Below, piece by piece: positions 23,860 to 35,851 of a DNA stretch of 64,000 nt; position 1 is the first letter of the stretch, and each line of letters begins with the position of its first letter. The notes under the pieces are model-generated. The model worked only from the letters and a program-made list of their open reading frames with translations, searched no databases and had not been told where the DNA came from. This stretch comes from Topomyia yanbarensis (Eukaryota > Arthropoda > Insecta > Diptera > Culicidae), in contig NC_080671.1 of the NCBI RefSeq assembly GCF_030247195.1, positions 99,621,845 to 99,685,844 on the forward strand. Reading direction: 5' to 3'. The position numbers were made by a program, and so were the translations under genes.

Positions 23860-24830
23860 ACTGATTAGACTGACGCGTGTGACGTTGGATGGTTCAAAAT
23901 TAAGTATTCAGATTGCAGATGAGATCTCAATCTCATTTATGACCTTAGATGGACTGAAGCAGCGCGATGCACTTTCAAATTTTATGTTCAATATTGCTCT
24001 TGAAGGAGCTATCAGGAGAACTGGCGTGCAAAGGAACGGAACTATCATCACAAGGTCGCATATGCTCCTTGGTTTTGCGGACGATATTGATGTAATTGGA
24101 ATCGATCGTAGAGCAGTGGAAGAGGCCTTCGTGCCTTTTAAGAGGAAGACTGCGAGAATAGGTTTAGTCATCAACTAAGCCAAGACAAAGGTCGCAGGTA
24201 AATAGAGGCAGGTCCAGTGGTGTTGGTTCCGAGGAAGTGCTTGATGGTGACGTGTTTGAAGTTGTCGAAGAATTCGTTTATCTTGGTACACTTGTGACTT
24301 GTGACAACGATGTTTCCCGTGAGGTAAAAAGGCGTATTGCAGCTGCCAACAGGGCCTTTTACAGTCTACCGAACCAGCTGAGGTCCCGCAAGTGGCAAAC
24401 GTCAACAAAAATTCGCCTTATACAAGACACCGATCTCTCCTATCGCTCTTTATGGCCACGAAGCGTGGACGTTGAGGGAGGCAGATAGGAGAGCATTCGG
24501 AGTCTTCCAGCGTAAAGTGCTGCGGACAGTAGTCGGCAGGATATGTGAAAATCGAGTGTGGCGCAGACACATGAATCATGAGTTGCACCAAGTATACAAA
24601 AATGCGGATAAAATAAAGCAGACTCCAATAGGCTGGATAAGTGATACGAATGCCGGAAGAAAGGATTGCAAAGAGCAGGGAGCCAGGAAGTGGACGCCGA
24701 CTTCGTGGGAGGCCTCGAACACGTTGGCTATATATGCAGTGAAGGAGGCCCTGAAATCCCTGAACGTGCAGGGGAACTGGAAGGAAGCCGCCCAAGATCT
24801 ACAAAGATGACGCAGTAGACAACAAGGTAC
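23860..24830 (+). pseudogene. RTE-type non-LTR retrotransposon, 3' part of ORF2
   Basis: Reverse transcriptase motifs are visible: the TLDGSK lead, a decayed LKQRDALSNFMFNIALEGAI (the expected GxxQGD is QRD), and an intact LLGFADDIDVIGIDRRAVEE with the FADD catalytic box. A frameshift near 24175 moves the thumb region to the frame VVEEFVYLGTLVTCDNDVSR, EVKRRIAAANRAFYSLPNQL, and a second near 24470 to the frame READRRAFGVFQRKVLRTV. The 3' end RRHMNHELHQVYKNAD and LNVQGNWKEAAQD are typical of mosquito RTE elements. The 5' half is missing. Non-functional. Confidence 0.85.
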
Positions 24831-24834
24831 TAGG

Positions 24835-26440
24835 TAGGTATATAAAAGCCACACGGTTTACGCATGCCGAACGCAAAGATATACAGCTCATTTAATGTGA
24901 TCTTGAAAAGATTATCACAAGTTCAAATGGGAAATCCAACATACTTTCGAGTTTTTAAGTAGTAAAGCTAATGGTGCTCATTTCAACCACAATGAAGTTC
25001 ATAATTAAACTAAGCAGGTTTCATGTTTCACGGATGGGCACAGTAGAAACATTTCAGAAGACATCCTAAGTAACTAATAACCATTAAAACGTAGCCTTAT
25101 CTTTAGATCTGCATACAAAACAGTGTATAATGCTGGAATAATGCAAGAAATGGCGAAAGTATGCTATTACAGTGCAGGGATGGACAGCCGGTTTTCTGCA
25201 TTACCACCGCTATTAACTTCTTCATGCCCATGTTGTTTATAAACGTTTTTCAACATCTATAACTTTTGATGTATGTGAGATTTGTTCACAAAAACAAGTA
25301 AGGCTAACAACTGTGACTATTATCTTTTATTTGAGCAACAACAGTTGTACGTGCACATGTTCGCCTGCACATCCCAACCTCATATACGTACACGATGTGC
25401 GTACACATAGGATCGTAGCACCGGTTTTCTCTTTCTCGTTCTCGTGTACGAACCAGGTGTACGTACACGGATGTTTGAACTAGAGTTTGTACATCGTTCG
25501 CTTGGGTTCGATGTTCGAGGCGAACCTGTACATCGGGATGAAGTACATTTGAGGTTGAACGCGTGCGCGAAATTTTGTACACAGGTACAAACTTGTCGAT
25601 GTTCATGGGAAGTCTGCACGATATGAATCTAGGGGGGGGTCACTTGTGATGCACTTTTCAAAATGAACGAAATTAAATGCATTTCCGTCTAAATAGAAAT
25701 TTAGAAATATTCTCTTCAAAACACTAGCTCTATATCCAACAAAACATCGAACGAAGAGCATAAGACGTTTGCTGAACAGACTTGTCTACGAGGATGTGCA
25801 AAGTTGACGCAAAAACCGGATTTTTTTGATTTGATGCACATTTGTTATACATTTCTAGAGTGATCAGCCACTAGATTTGAATATTCTTTTAAGAAAACTA
25901 GTAAATCTCGAACAGAGGTACCTTGCCCAGTCATTCACGGTAAGTGTGCTGCTTTTACTATCTAGGCTATATTGCATATATAATATGTAAGAGGAGATGC
26001 ATGATGAATAAACCCAAAGCATTTAATTTCGATTATATTGGCTTTATATGTTCTTTTCAACAAACATCCGTGAAAATGTATGCGTTATATCACCTTTATA
26101 TACGTACACCCAAAAAAATTCTCTGGAGCGCAAACGCGTCTGTTTTTGTCCGCTCTCAAACTGCGAGCGAAAAAATCCCAAATGGTTCGTTAGTGCTCAA
26201 CTAAACTCATACTTGTTTTATACAATATCGACGTGTACATAGGTACAAATGGTTCCAATACGTGAAGGTCGATTACACGTGCCTAGATTATTTCGCGCGG
26301 AATTACCCATATTGAGTTCTCAAAAAAGTGAACTGAGAAACATTTTTAAAATGTTAGAAAATACACATTTTCTAGTTTTCGTAGTTTGCAATTCTACTGC
26401 TTTTTGAGCAGCTTTTTAGTATCTATCGACAATATTATGA
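24835..26440. other. AT-rich intronic DNA
   Basis: No supported gene. From about 25.33 to 25.62 kb GTACA/TGTAC-type motifs (CGTACACGG, TTGTACACAGG) are unusually dense, but no regular period can be stated. A block at 26251-26300 is shared with 8641-8690. Confidence 0.4.
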
Positions 26441-26444
26441 AAAC

Positions 26445-26823
26445 AAAAGTCGCAAGGATAGAACATGCTTCGCAAAACCCGTTTCAAACATATTAGAATA
26501 TAAAAATCGGAAATAAATTTTAAGCATAAAAATCGGTAAAATTCGGCAAGGATGAACCTCCAGTATAAAATCGGTTAAAAATGATTAAATCGCTCGTAGG
26601 AGCATCCGTATATCTTGTTATTCAAGATTAAAAGCCGACTAACAAAAACTACTTTATAACAATCGGATATATTTTTCCGATTTTTTTACTGAAGGTTTTT
26701 TTATCCGACTCTTACAAAGGAAGGTCCCAGTTCGATTTTTATGCTTGAAGATTATATCCGATTTTTATATTCTAATATATTTGAAACGGATTTTACGAAG
26801 CACCTTCTGTCCTTGCGACTTTT
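26445..26823. mobile_element. foldback/MITE-like element, 379 bp
   Basis: Terminal inverted repeats of about 65 bp: AAAAGTCGCAAGGA, a GCTTCG block, CCGTTTCAAA, then ATATTAGAATATAAAAATCGG, repeated in reverse at the right end. The interior is rich in AAAATCGG/CCGATTTT. No transposase; target duplication unclear. Confidence 0.75.
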
Positions 26824-28454
26824 AATTTCGGTCGCTCATATAATAATAAAATATTAGCAAAAAGTAATAAAGAAATATCTCATTTAAGTGTTAGGTGAAC
26901 GTTGAAAGTAGAAAGTAAGGATACGTATTCGTGGAATTTGGAAACATGCGTGCACACTATCTTTAATGCAGATTGCAGGTTAATATTTTTTGAACTCAGT
27001 TTCGGAAAGCATCAATTAAACTGCACTGGATATCTCTTTTCTTGTACAAAACCAAAACCTTCGATTAAAAATACACACATCCTCAACCAACGGTCGCTTG
27101 CACCTTGCTACGCTCACCATAGTAGTATAGAGACACAGTAGTGAAGAGTACACTGATTAAAACTAAACTGTCCAATAATAGGGTAGTAAAACTAAACGAA
27201 TAAGTGTAATAATAAATATAAAACCAACTTACGTTGAGCGCACCGCGAAAGTAAGGTTGAAATGAAATCGGCAACTAACCTTGCTTTTGGGGGCAAATGT
27301 GTATGTGTGTATGAATGTGTTCGGTTCTACTTGCTAAACTTCTTCTAACATTACTCAACGGATCCAATTTATTGCATCGGTTCATATCACTCATTCCATC
27401 CGAACACCCATCATAAATATTTGTTTCCAGGATATCATGTACCAAAATTGTTGAAAGTGTCTAAAATAGCTACCGGGGTGGGGGAGGTTCTAATTTACTA
27501 AAACACTCATATTATACAGAATAGTAAAAGAGGGCATTATACCTAGTTTCGGCTGTGGTATTTCATATTTGTGTTGACTTTTTGTTTAGTTAGAAAGGGT
27601 GAGGAGTTCGCTTTGTTTTCAATTGTAATTTTGCTGAAAGTTACCAAACATTAAGGAGAAAGAAACATCGTTTACATGTTCTAGTGGTGGTATGTGGCTA
27701 CATCAGTTTGTTTGGGGGACAGGGGTGTGCAATGTTCACAGTAAATCACACAAGTGTAGGCATGCAGCTCGTATTGACGACTTAATATAAGACTACAGCT
27801 AATGATGATTATCGATTGCGATAGGTTAGCTACACAAATTACAGATAAAACTACAGCGCGTTATTGAACGACAAAATATTACACTACAGCAGTTTACTCA
27901 TATCAATGCGATGCTCTCAACAATTGACACTGATAACAAACTGCCACATTTACATACATGTTAAGCGAATTGGTTTAATTCAATACTGTTAAAGAAAAGA
28001 GTTGCAATATCCATCTAAGCGCACGATTTTTCTCGAATGAGGCTATAGTTTAGTAAGGCTTGAGAGAAACACTGACAAAGTTGGACCTGTTTAGGGTTGC
28101 CCTTTATGCGGTCGTAACAAATAACTCAACGAACTGCCGGAATTTGTAAAAAAAAGGAAAAAATAAACATAAAATGTAAACACAAATGTAACTGGTACAA
28201 AGTTAGTCAAATCGAAGACAAAAACCTAAATGCATGAATATTTCCACACTTCTGCTCACAAACTAAAGAAAAAAAATTACTTCAAGCTCGAAGTTTTGAG
28301 CTGCTTTAATTAAAGCTGTACACATACGAGGCGACAGGACGTACGCCACAAAACATATTCACTATGGATTGTGTTCTAGCTTTTCCAACGCGGCAACAGG
28401 AACAGTGTTGCTTTGAATCTGTGGTCCTAGGTTCGAAGTGAAATTTAATATCAT
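26824..28454. other. AT-rich intronic DNA
   Basis: Nothing recognised on either strand. Confidence 0.45.
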
Positions 28455-28550
28455 GTTCACACTACAGAGTTAAAACACGTTATAATAATTAGCAACAAGA
28501 AAAATGCCATCAAGATAGCGTTAAAACATGTTTTAACTCGTAGTGTGAAC
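28455..28550. mobile_element. 96-bp inverted-repeat element
   Basis: Ends GTTCACACTACAGAGTTAAA and its near reverse complement at 28531-28550. It looks like a deletion-type MITE; its flanks do not give a clear target duplication. Confidence 0.55.
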
Positions 28551-29097
28551 GTAGTGTAAGTTTCATTTTTAATCTAACGTAGTTTAAACTTCTTTGATTA
28601 CATCGATAATTTATGAGCAGTAGAGTACTGTACTTTACATTAGTGTTAATAACAAAAGCTACAGGCGAATAGTTATAATCTACAACATACAGCCGAAAAC
28701 GTGGGTAGTGACAATTGTGGAAGCTTCCAATGGGCGCCAACTAATTGATTAATGGTATAGTATTGTTTCGTGTACTCACCATAGAAAGTAACTAAGAAAA
28801 AAAATAAAAATAAAAACAAATCATACCGCATGAGGTTTACTATGGACAAATCTATTATTCGGACGCATTTTTTGTCTTTCTCATATAGTTTTTTCTCAAA
28901 CATAAGATCCTAATAAACAAGCGAAATATTTCTTTCGAAACAATGTATAGCAAACTCAAGGACTGAATTGAAAATTAGTTATAAACATATTTCTTCTAAT
29001 CACATAAATCACACTGAAAATTAGGAACTAGGAACAGTTTTATCATGTATTTTAAAACTTTTCCTTTAATATGAACAGTTTCACACAAAAAAAAATA

Positions 29098-29560
29098 TTA
29101 TTTGGCGAATTCTCTGACTTTAGCTTTGATCCCTTTCCTAAAGTTTTGGGCAGTGGTGTCATCGAATTTTTTCGACGCAGCATTCCAATATTTTGGTTTG
29201 GTCTTAGCTACTTTATCTTCCCTATTGAAGATACGCTTCATGATAGCCCAATATTGTTCAATAGGACGAAGTTGTGAACAATTTGGCGGATTGATCTTTC
29301 TCGAAAAAATCTATCTTATTCGCGTGTAACCATTTTACAGTGTTATAATGTGCTGATGCCAAATCAGGCAAAATAATGGTAGAATAGCGTGCAACGGAAG
29401 CATCCTTTTTTTTGCAAACACTCAATACGGTGGTAAATATCAACATTTATGGTTAATTTGGCGCAGAAAATTGATGGCTTCAAGTTACACGAACAGATTG
29501 TCTGCCACACGAGGACTTTTTGTCCAAATTTTTCCACCTGGATTGACTTCTCGAGGTCAG
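29098..29560 (-). pseudogene. IS630/Tc1/mariner transposase relic, C-terminal catalytic part
   Basis: The minus strand reads VLVWQTICSCNLKPSIFCAK, then after frameshifts ILPDLASAHYNTVKWLHANK and NPPNCSQLRPIEQYWAIMKR, ending VREFAK and a TAA. The Asp in PDLASAHY and the Glu in LRPIEQYW match the second and third catalytic acids of the IS630/Tc1/mariner superfamily; the spacing is about 35 residues when read across the frameshift. At least two frameshifts make it inactive. No terminal repeats were found. Confidence 0.75.
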
Positions 29561-29599
29561 TGACATGAATGAACTTCGAATAAAATTAAAATATAATAA

Positions 29600-30380
29600 A
29601 ATGCCCAGGAAGCGTCCTGGAATCATCTTCTCGATATTATTCAGTGTTTTTTCGTGATTTATTTTTAAATTTATGGTTAATGTAATACTAACCAGTTAAG
29701 AGGGTCTCCTCATCAGCTTCAAAAAATCGTTTTTTTTTGCTTCAATGGTTAGAATTATTATCAGAGAATATTCTTGCGGAATTTTAGAGTATAGCTCTCA
29801 TTAACATCTCATGCCTATAATTTTCCTCCAATTTGTTTTTTTTTATCTTGCAAAAACTTGTATTTAAAGAGAGAGGGTTGAATGTATCAAATAGTCCTAA
29901 CAGTCGAATGACCGATGCAATGAAACTACAGGAAATAGAATATCACATATGATAAAAAGTGGAGCCGTAAAATTGTCGTAAGCGGCGACCCCCTTCGTGC
30001 GCTCTGTTATTCGTAGCGCTTGTTGATCGATTTCAAAATATTAGTAAGGTTAGGTGACGATGACTATGTGACGCGGCTTTACTGCGTTATCGAGGCCAAA
30101 CAACCAAAGTCACGTGTTTACTCATACACAGGGGTTGATTCCTTCTTTCAAACATGAGCAGTTCTTGGATTATGTGTTGAAATCGAAATTAATTTTAACA
30201 TTTTGATTGAAGGATTGGGGACTATTTTTCCTTCTTTTGAAATCAAACTGTCTCGTGAACGTACCTACGATCGGTTCGGTTTACTCATCCAAATTATACT
30301 AACTACTTTTAAAATTAGTACGAATATGTTGATCTTTTATGCCACATGTTCTCTATACCGAACAACCGTTATGCCAAATC
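29600..30380. other. AT-rich intronic DNA
   Basis: Nothing supported. Confidence 0.4.
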
Positions 30381-30384
30381 CGTA

Positions 30385-30705
30385 TCAACTTTTGAATAGG
30401 GCTAATAAGGAACCCTATTCTCACAGTCACGTCACGTAGTGACTAGAAGAAAAATCCCTTCTAGTCACTAGGTGACGTGACTGTGAGAATAGGGCCCAAG
30501 ATTTGTAAACAAACTTTTGTTTTGCTGATTTCTCTTAATTTGTTACAATTTCAACATAGAAGACATTTGAAATTCTACCAAGGGTAAAGATCTTGATTCA
30601 TGTGTATCTTTCGTGAAATTCAACTCGACAGCGGAATAGTGAGCGAAATAAGTTTGCTTACAAAAATCTCATTAGCCCTTTTGAAGAATTGACATTGAAA
30701 TGATC
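30385..30705. mobile_element. MITE with GGGCTAAT inverted repeats, copy 2 (reversed and interrupted)
   Basis: Inverse copy of 8848-9078: starts CAACTTTTGAATAGGGCT, contains TTGTAAACAAACTTTTG and ends CATTAGCCCTTTTGAAG. An 88-bp hairpin element sits between AATAAG and ATTTGTAAAC, which are adjacent in copy 1. Confidence 0.7.
30410..30497. mobile_element. 88-bp near-perfect hairpin MITE with AAG duplication
   Basis: The arms CCCTATTCTCACAGTCACG and CGTGACTGTGAGAATAGGG meet through CTAGAAG/CTTCTAG, so almost the whole element pairs with itself. AAG is present at 30407-30409 and 30498-30500, and copy 1 of the host MITE has a single AAG at this point. Confidence 0.8.
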
Positions 30706-31019
30706 TTCAATGCAATGTGTTATATTCGCACGTAATTTTTGTTCCGTTAGCCGAAGCAAACAGTTTGGTATGTTCTGTTTTACAGCCAAAATATTAAAAT
30801 CTACTCAAAAGTTTTTTTTTCTGAACATTTGCTTAGTGTTATAGAAAGAAGTAAATCGATCGAAAAAATATGCGCATTGAATATTAACGGCGTGAATTTA
30901 TTCGATGTTGTGATTCAACATTGAATGGCGACGAAATCTTCGCCACAATTTTTTTGGTTCAGTTTTGAAAAAGGTTATTAAAATCGGTTGTCGGCACCCA
31001 AACATGGTCAGTTGTTGGA

Positions 31020-31500
31020 ACCACATTTTTTGTGGCAAATTTTGAATTCTCTGTAACCCAATCAATATGAACATTTTTGGAACGATCTTGACGAGTACCA
31101 AGATGGCGACATCCGGTTTAGCGGAATTATCTATATCCCAATCAATATGGATATTTTCGACACGGTTTTTATGAGTCGATGCTAAAAATTGATGTCTGAT
31201 GCCATTGTGAAATCAAAGATGGCGACATCTATTCTAAAAGCACCCAGATTAAAGGTTTTCAGATTTGTCTATAGTAAAAAATCCTTCATATCTATTATGA
31301 CGGATTTTTTTTTATAGCTTCGACATGTTGGATTTTTGTATGGTGACGTATATCAATTTTGGATATGGAGACATCCTTCTATTACTTTAATATGATAACG
31401 CGCCAAAAAAAAGTCACCATTTTGAATTTTGAAGTCTCCGCCATCTTTGTTTTTAGAATGACGGCAAGCATCAATTTTTGAGCTCATCTTGAAACCCAAA
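31020..31500 (-). repeat. diverged copies of the 117-bp satellite family
   Basis: AACCCAATCAATATGAACATT, AAGATGGCGACATCCGGTTT and further AAGATGGCGACATC blocks are the reverse complement of the satellite at 3957-4715. Units here are irregular and diverged. Confidence 0.6.
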
Positions 31501-31504
31501 ATTA

Positions 31505-32535
31505 CCCAAGTACTAGTATTAGTACTAGTATATGCAGTAAAGTAGCATTTAATTTGAATTTCAAATGCTTCTTGCAGCATATTAGCATTTTCATTCAAAC
31601 TATTTAAAAACTTCTTATCATTAATCAGCATTTTGAAGAAAGAAAAGCCGTAAAACATATTTTCATGGCACAGCAATAATTGAGCGGTTTATTTTTTTAA
31701 AAAAGCACTTTCCATGCCTGTTGGTGACTTGGGTAACATATTGACTTTTAATAAATAATCTAATTCAACTATGTGTGGTATAAGTTGGTCACCCTGTAAA
31801 TATGAATGCGATTCGCCAGTGCGTTTGTGGTGCGTTCTATGCGTACCATCTTTTCACATACACACATTAGGCTTCCGATGAGGGATGATGTTAAAAGTAA
31901 AGTAAATTTTATTTTCTTTGTGAATGTTGGTGATTTTTATTCATATTGTGCCAGTTTTTTTTTAATTTTGTTAAGGTGCCGACCTCATTTTTCTATATGG
32001 TATAAAATTATCATTTCATTAAATTGTCAGTACCATTTTTCGTATTGACGGAATAAATTGAATTGCTTCACTAGATATTAGCTAAGGTCTCTAGTTTTCC
32101 ATTGGTATGATTATTTCCCTATATTATGCAATTGGAGAAATGTTATGAGCCAAAGACAAAAGGGTGCCGACAACCAACCACATACCCCTACAACTAGAAT
32201 AAACGAGAACACATTTTGCCATAGCGATTGCCCTTTTTCCATTGATTTTATTTGAATGGTTTTTTTTTATTCTGATATTTAAATTATTTTGTTCCAGTAT
32301 GCATATTTTAATGGTTGTTTTCCAACAATCAGATGTAAATCTTCTTACTAACTCGTCCGAGAAGGAATTTATCCGACGTCCAACTTTACTGGGATATGAT
32401 TCACCAAGTTCTCCGTTTCCACAAAAAGCGCTAGAAAAATTTTAAGTTTAACTTATAAACTCCCTTTTCACCACAGAGGATGAATTTTTTTCATTTTCGT
32501 GGAAATAAAAGTGTCAAAATATAGGGGAATGTCTT
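31505..32535. other. AT-rich intronic DNA
   Basis: No gene or element end recognised. Confidence 0.4.
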
Positions 32536-32544
32536 CGGTTGTCG

Positions 32545-32826
32545 GCACACTTTTACCAAGATGGCCCATAGAACAGTTCTACCAGATGATCGACAGGCTC
32601 TCATCAGATCTAGTGGGCCAGAAACCGGTAGTTATAGCGGGAGACTTCAACGCTTGGGCAGTAGAGTGGGGCAGCCGCTGTACAAATAGCAGGGGCCAAG
32701 CGCTATTGGAGGCGCTTGCGAAACTCGATACTGTGCTAGCTAACAATGGCTCCGCTAGCACATTCCGTAGAAACGGGGTGGAGGCATGGATTGACGTAAC
32801 ATTTGCCAGCCCGGTCTGGTTCCAGG
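32545..32826 (+). pseudogene. R1 LINE endonuclease domain, C-terminal half
   Basis: Reads PIEQFYQMIDRLSSDL, then KPVVIAGDFNAWAVEWGSR with the GDFNAW motif of AP-type endonucleases, and AWIDVTFASP. A one-base loss at AGCCCGG (about 32808-32813) ends the frame; the frame beginning GLVPGMAWRVDEGYTHSDHL continues it, including the SDH catalytic His. The N-terminal catalytic residues lie in the missing 5' part. Confidence 0.82.
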
Positions 32827-32827
32827 C

Positions 32828-35245
32828 ATGGCATGGAGGGTAGACGAGGGCTACACCCATAGCGATCATTTAGCAATCCGCTTTAGGATCAACTATGGTG
32901 AGCAGCATCCCTGTCAGGTACGCGGGTGGAAATCCAATCACTTCGACATCGAAGCTTTCACCGCGGCCCCGGGACTGGAGGCCAACACCGACAGTCTAAG
33001 CGGGGATGCACTGGTAGCCGTTCTATCACGCGCTTGCGACGCCACTATGCCGAGAAAAACCCTGCCAAGAAACGGCAGATGCCCGGTATACTGGTGGAGT
33101 GCTGAGATTGCAGCTCTACGGTCAGCCTGCCTCAGAGCTAGACGTAGGATGCAAAGAGCTCGCACCGAGGATGCAAGAGAGAACCGCCGTGAAGTGTTTC
33201 GAGCTGCGAAATTGGCCCTTAACAAGGCCATTAAAAGCAGCAAGAGAGCGTGTTTCGACAACCTATGTGAGAGTGCCAACGCGAATCCGTGGGGTGACGC
33301 CTACAGGATTGTGATGGCCAAGACCAAAGGGGGCTCTTCATCCCCAGAACGGTCTCCGGACCGGTTGGAGACGATTATCGAAGTACTCTTCCCGTCTCGA
33401 GCCACAAGCCCCTGGCCACCTGCACTACGAGACAGTGCGGGCACGGCCGAAATGGTGGCTCCAGTGACGAATGAAGAACTACTCGCAGTGGCGAAATCCC
33501 TAGCAATGAACAACGCTCCAGGGCCGGATGGAGTTCCAAACAGCGCTCTCAAGGCAGCGATCATAGCAAACCCGAACATGTTCAGGCTAGCTATGCAGAG
33601 ATTCCTTGATGAGTGCCGTTTCCCCGATAGATGGAAAAGGCAGAAATTGGTGCTGTTGCCGAAGCCCGGGAAGCCGCCAGGCGACCCATCGGTGTACAGA
33701 CCAATCTGTCTGATCGACACGACTGGCAAATTGCTTGAGAGGATTATCCTCAACAGGCTAACCCCGTACGCAGAAGGTACGGACGGCTTATCAAGCAACC
33801 AGTTTGGCTTTCAGAAGGGTAAGTCCACAGTGGACGCTCTCAACTCAGTGATAAAGATTGCCAAGATAGCGATCCAACGAAAAAGGCGAGGCATTCGACA
33901 CTGTGCGTTAGTGACACTTGACGTGAAGAACGCATTCAACAGCGCAAGCTGGGATGCCATCGCGCTCTCGTTACACCGGCTTAGCCTACCGGTGGGTCTG
34001 TACCGGATCCTGGAAAGTTACTTCCAGAACCGCGTACTGCTATACGAGACCGATGCCGGTCAGAAAAGGGTTCCGATTACCGCCGGAGTCCCGCAGGGCT
34101 CGATCCTAGGCCCGGTGCTATGGCACCTCATGTATGACGGGGTTCTGAGACTGAAGTTCCCTCCTGAGGTCAAGACCGTCGGCTTTGCCGACGACGTAAC
34201 CTTGGAGGTCTACGGGGAGTCAATCCCTGAGGTAGAACTAACCGCAGAACACGCGATCAACACGGTGGAGGAATGGATGAGCGCGAGAGGCCTGGAGCTC
34301 GCTTATCATAAGACGGAGGTAGTTATCGTCAACAACCGCAAGTCGGCACAACATGCAGTTATCCATGTGGGAGAAGTCGCGATCACTTCACAGCGAATTC
34401 TGAAGTCTCTCGGAGTCATTATAGACGACAAGCTGACCTTCGCCAGCCATGTCGACTATACATGCAAGAGAGCGTCGACTGCTGTTGCGGCTCTATCGAG
34501 AATGATGTCCAACAGCTCAAAGGTGTGCGCCAGTAGACGTAGGTTACTGGCACGCGTTGCCGTAACTATCCTCAGGTACGGCGGCCCGTCATGGTCAAGA
34601 GCACTGAGGGTAACCAGTTACCTACAGAAACTGGAGAGCACCTACCGCGTGATGTGCCTCAGAGTGATATCTGCCTACCGCACGGTATCACACGATGCAT
34701 CCTGCGTGATAGCGAGCATGATGCCAGTCGGGCTGGTCATTCGGGAAGATGAGGAGTGTTTCGAGCTACGTGGAAATAGAGGAGCCCGCGAGCGCACCAG
34801 GGTGACCTCGGTCGCCAGATGGCAGCGTGAGTGGGACAACTCCTCGAAAGGTAGGTGGACCCACCGGCTGATACCTAGCATATCAAGCTGGGTGGGAAGA
34901 CCCCATGGGGAAGTTCACTTCCACCTGACACAATTCCTGTCAGGCCATGGCTGTTTCCGACAGTACCTCCACAGGTTCGGGCACGCGGAGGTCCCAGCCT
35001 GCCCGGGCTGCCCAGGTGTAGACGAAACTTCCGAACACATACTGTTCGTATGTCATCGGTTCGACGTTGAAAGAAGAGCAATGCTTGACGTCTGTGGCTG
35101 GGACACAACCCCTGATACCCTTATTCAGCGGATGTGTCAATCGGTGGAGAAGTGGAACGCAGTCTCGGCTGCTACCACCCAGATTGCCTGTAGGCTACAG
35201 GTAATCTGGCGAACCGAGCAACAGACGACGGGCACGGTTAACTAG
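32828..35245 (+). CDS. R1 LINE ORF2: reverse transcriptase and CCHC finger
   Basis: An 805-codon frame, intact apart from the upstream frameshift. Residues 1-30 finish the endonuclease (SDHLAIRF). Reverse transcriptase motifs follow: NNAPGPDGVPNSALKAA, LLPKPGKPPGDPSVYRPICL, motif A LDVKNAFNSASW near residue 364, motif B AGVPQGSILGPVLW near 420, and motif C VGFADDVTLEVYGE with FADD near 452. The C-terminal finger CPGC...H...C (C-x2-C-x8-H-x4-C) starts near residue 724. All visible catalytic acids are present, so decay is recent, but the truncated 5' end makes it non-autonomous. Confidence 0.9.
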   Translation: MAWRVDEGYTHSDHLAIRFRINYGEQHPCQVRGWKSNHFDIEAFTAAPGLEANTDSLSGDALVAVLSRACDATMPRKTLPRNGRCPVYWWSAEIAALRSACLRARRRMQRARTEDARENRREVFRAAKLALNKAIKSSKRACFDNLCESANANPWGDAYRIVMAKTKGGSSSPERSPDRLETIIEVLFPSRATSPWPPALRDSAGTAEMVAPVTNEELLAVAKSLAMNNAPGPDGVPNSALKAAIIANPNMFRLAMQRFLDECRFPDRWKRQKLVLLPKPGKPPGDPSVYRPICLIDTTGKLLERIILNRLTPYAEGTDGLSSNQFGFQKGKSTVDALNSVIKIAKIAIQRKRRGIRHCALVTLDVKNAFNSASWDAIALSLHRLSLPVGLYRILESYFQNRVLLYETDAGQKRVPITAGVPQGSILGPVLWHLMYDGVLRLKFPPEVKTVGFADDVTLEVYGESIPEVELTAEHAINTVEEWMSARGLELAYHKTEVVIVNNRKSAQHAVIHVGEVAITSQRILKSLGVIIDDKLTFASHVDYTCKRASTAVAALSRMMSNSSKVCASRRRLLARVAVTILRYGGPSWSRALRVTSYLQKLESTYRVMCLRVISAYRTVSHDASCVIASMMPVGLVIREDEECFELRGNRGARERTRVTSVARWQREWDNSSKGRWTHRLIPSISSWVGRPHGEVHFHLTQFLSGHGCFRQYLHRFGHAEVPACPGCPGVDETSEHILFVCHRFDVERRAMLDVCGWDTTPDTLIQRMCQSVEKWNAVSAATTQIACRLQVIWRTEQQTTGTVN

Positions 35246-35499
35246 TGATTGGTTAGTTGGAGCGAAAAAGGTCAAGCACAAAAAGGGAGTGAATGGTCTG
35301 TTCATGCTAAGGCAGGTTTGGCGCAGCGACTGGCAACCGCGTAAGGGGTAAACCCAGCCACCCCGAAGCAAGACAGAAGAGTGAGTGTATAGGCGTAAAA
35401 GTGGACTGCCTCATGCCAAGACGGGAGGGTCGTAGCGTAGTATGTTGGGACTTAGCTATCGATGTCTCATGGCGTCGCAGAGGAGTGAAAGGGTGAACA

Positions 35500-35720
35500 T
35501 CCAAGTCAGTCTCACACGGCATGTTAAGAGTGAGCACAAAAGTCAGCCTCACATGGTATGGTAGAGGCGAGCACAAAAGTAAGCCTAGCAAGGAATGAGT
35601 AAGGTGAGCACACAAGTCAGCCTCGCAAGGAACGAGAAAGGTGAGCACAAAAGTCAGCCTCATGTGGAGTGTTTGAGAGTGAATCAAGGTGCGATAGAGA
35701 GAGCACCCAAGTAAGCCTCA
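35500..35720 (+). repeat. tandem repeat in the R1 3' UTR, about 40-50 bp units
   Basis: GTGAGCACAAAAGTCAGCCT recurs with variants at about 35527, 35568, 35603, 35640 and 35699, separated by CACATGG or CAAGGAANGAG blocks. Tandem repeats in the 3' UTR are common in R1-clade elements. Confidence 0.8.
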
Positions 35721-35851
35721 TACAGGACGTATGAACGAGTGAGTGAGAGTGAATGAGTACATTAAGTACAGCCATCCCCCCAGAAGTAATACCGAGAGGT
35801 AGTTCCTGGGAGGAATGATGGCGGAGCCCAATGGAGTTTAGTCGGTATTAA

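Noticed and set aside
25304..25640. Overlapping frames rich in Arg/Thr/His in a GTACA-dense region
   Set aside because: Several frames on both strands are open together because of low-complexity GTAC/ACGT content; no protein family recognised.
33099..33314. Short plus-strand and minus-strand frames overlapping the R1 ORF2
   Set aside because: Shadows of the 805-codon ORF in a GC-rich stretch; no independent signature.
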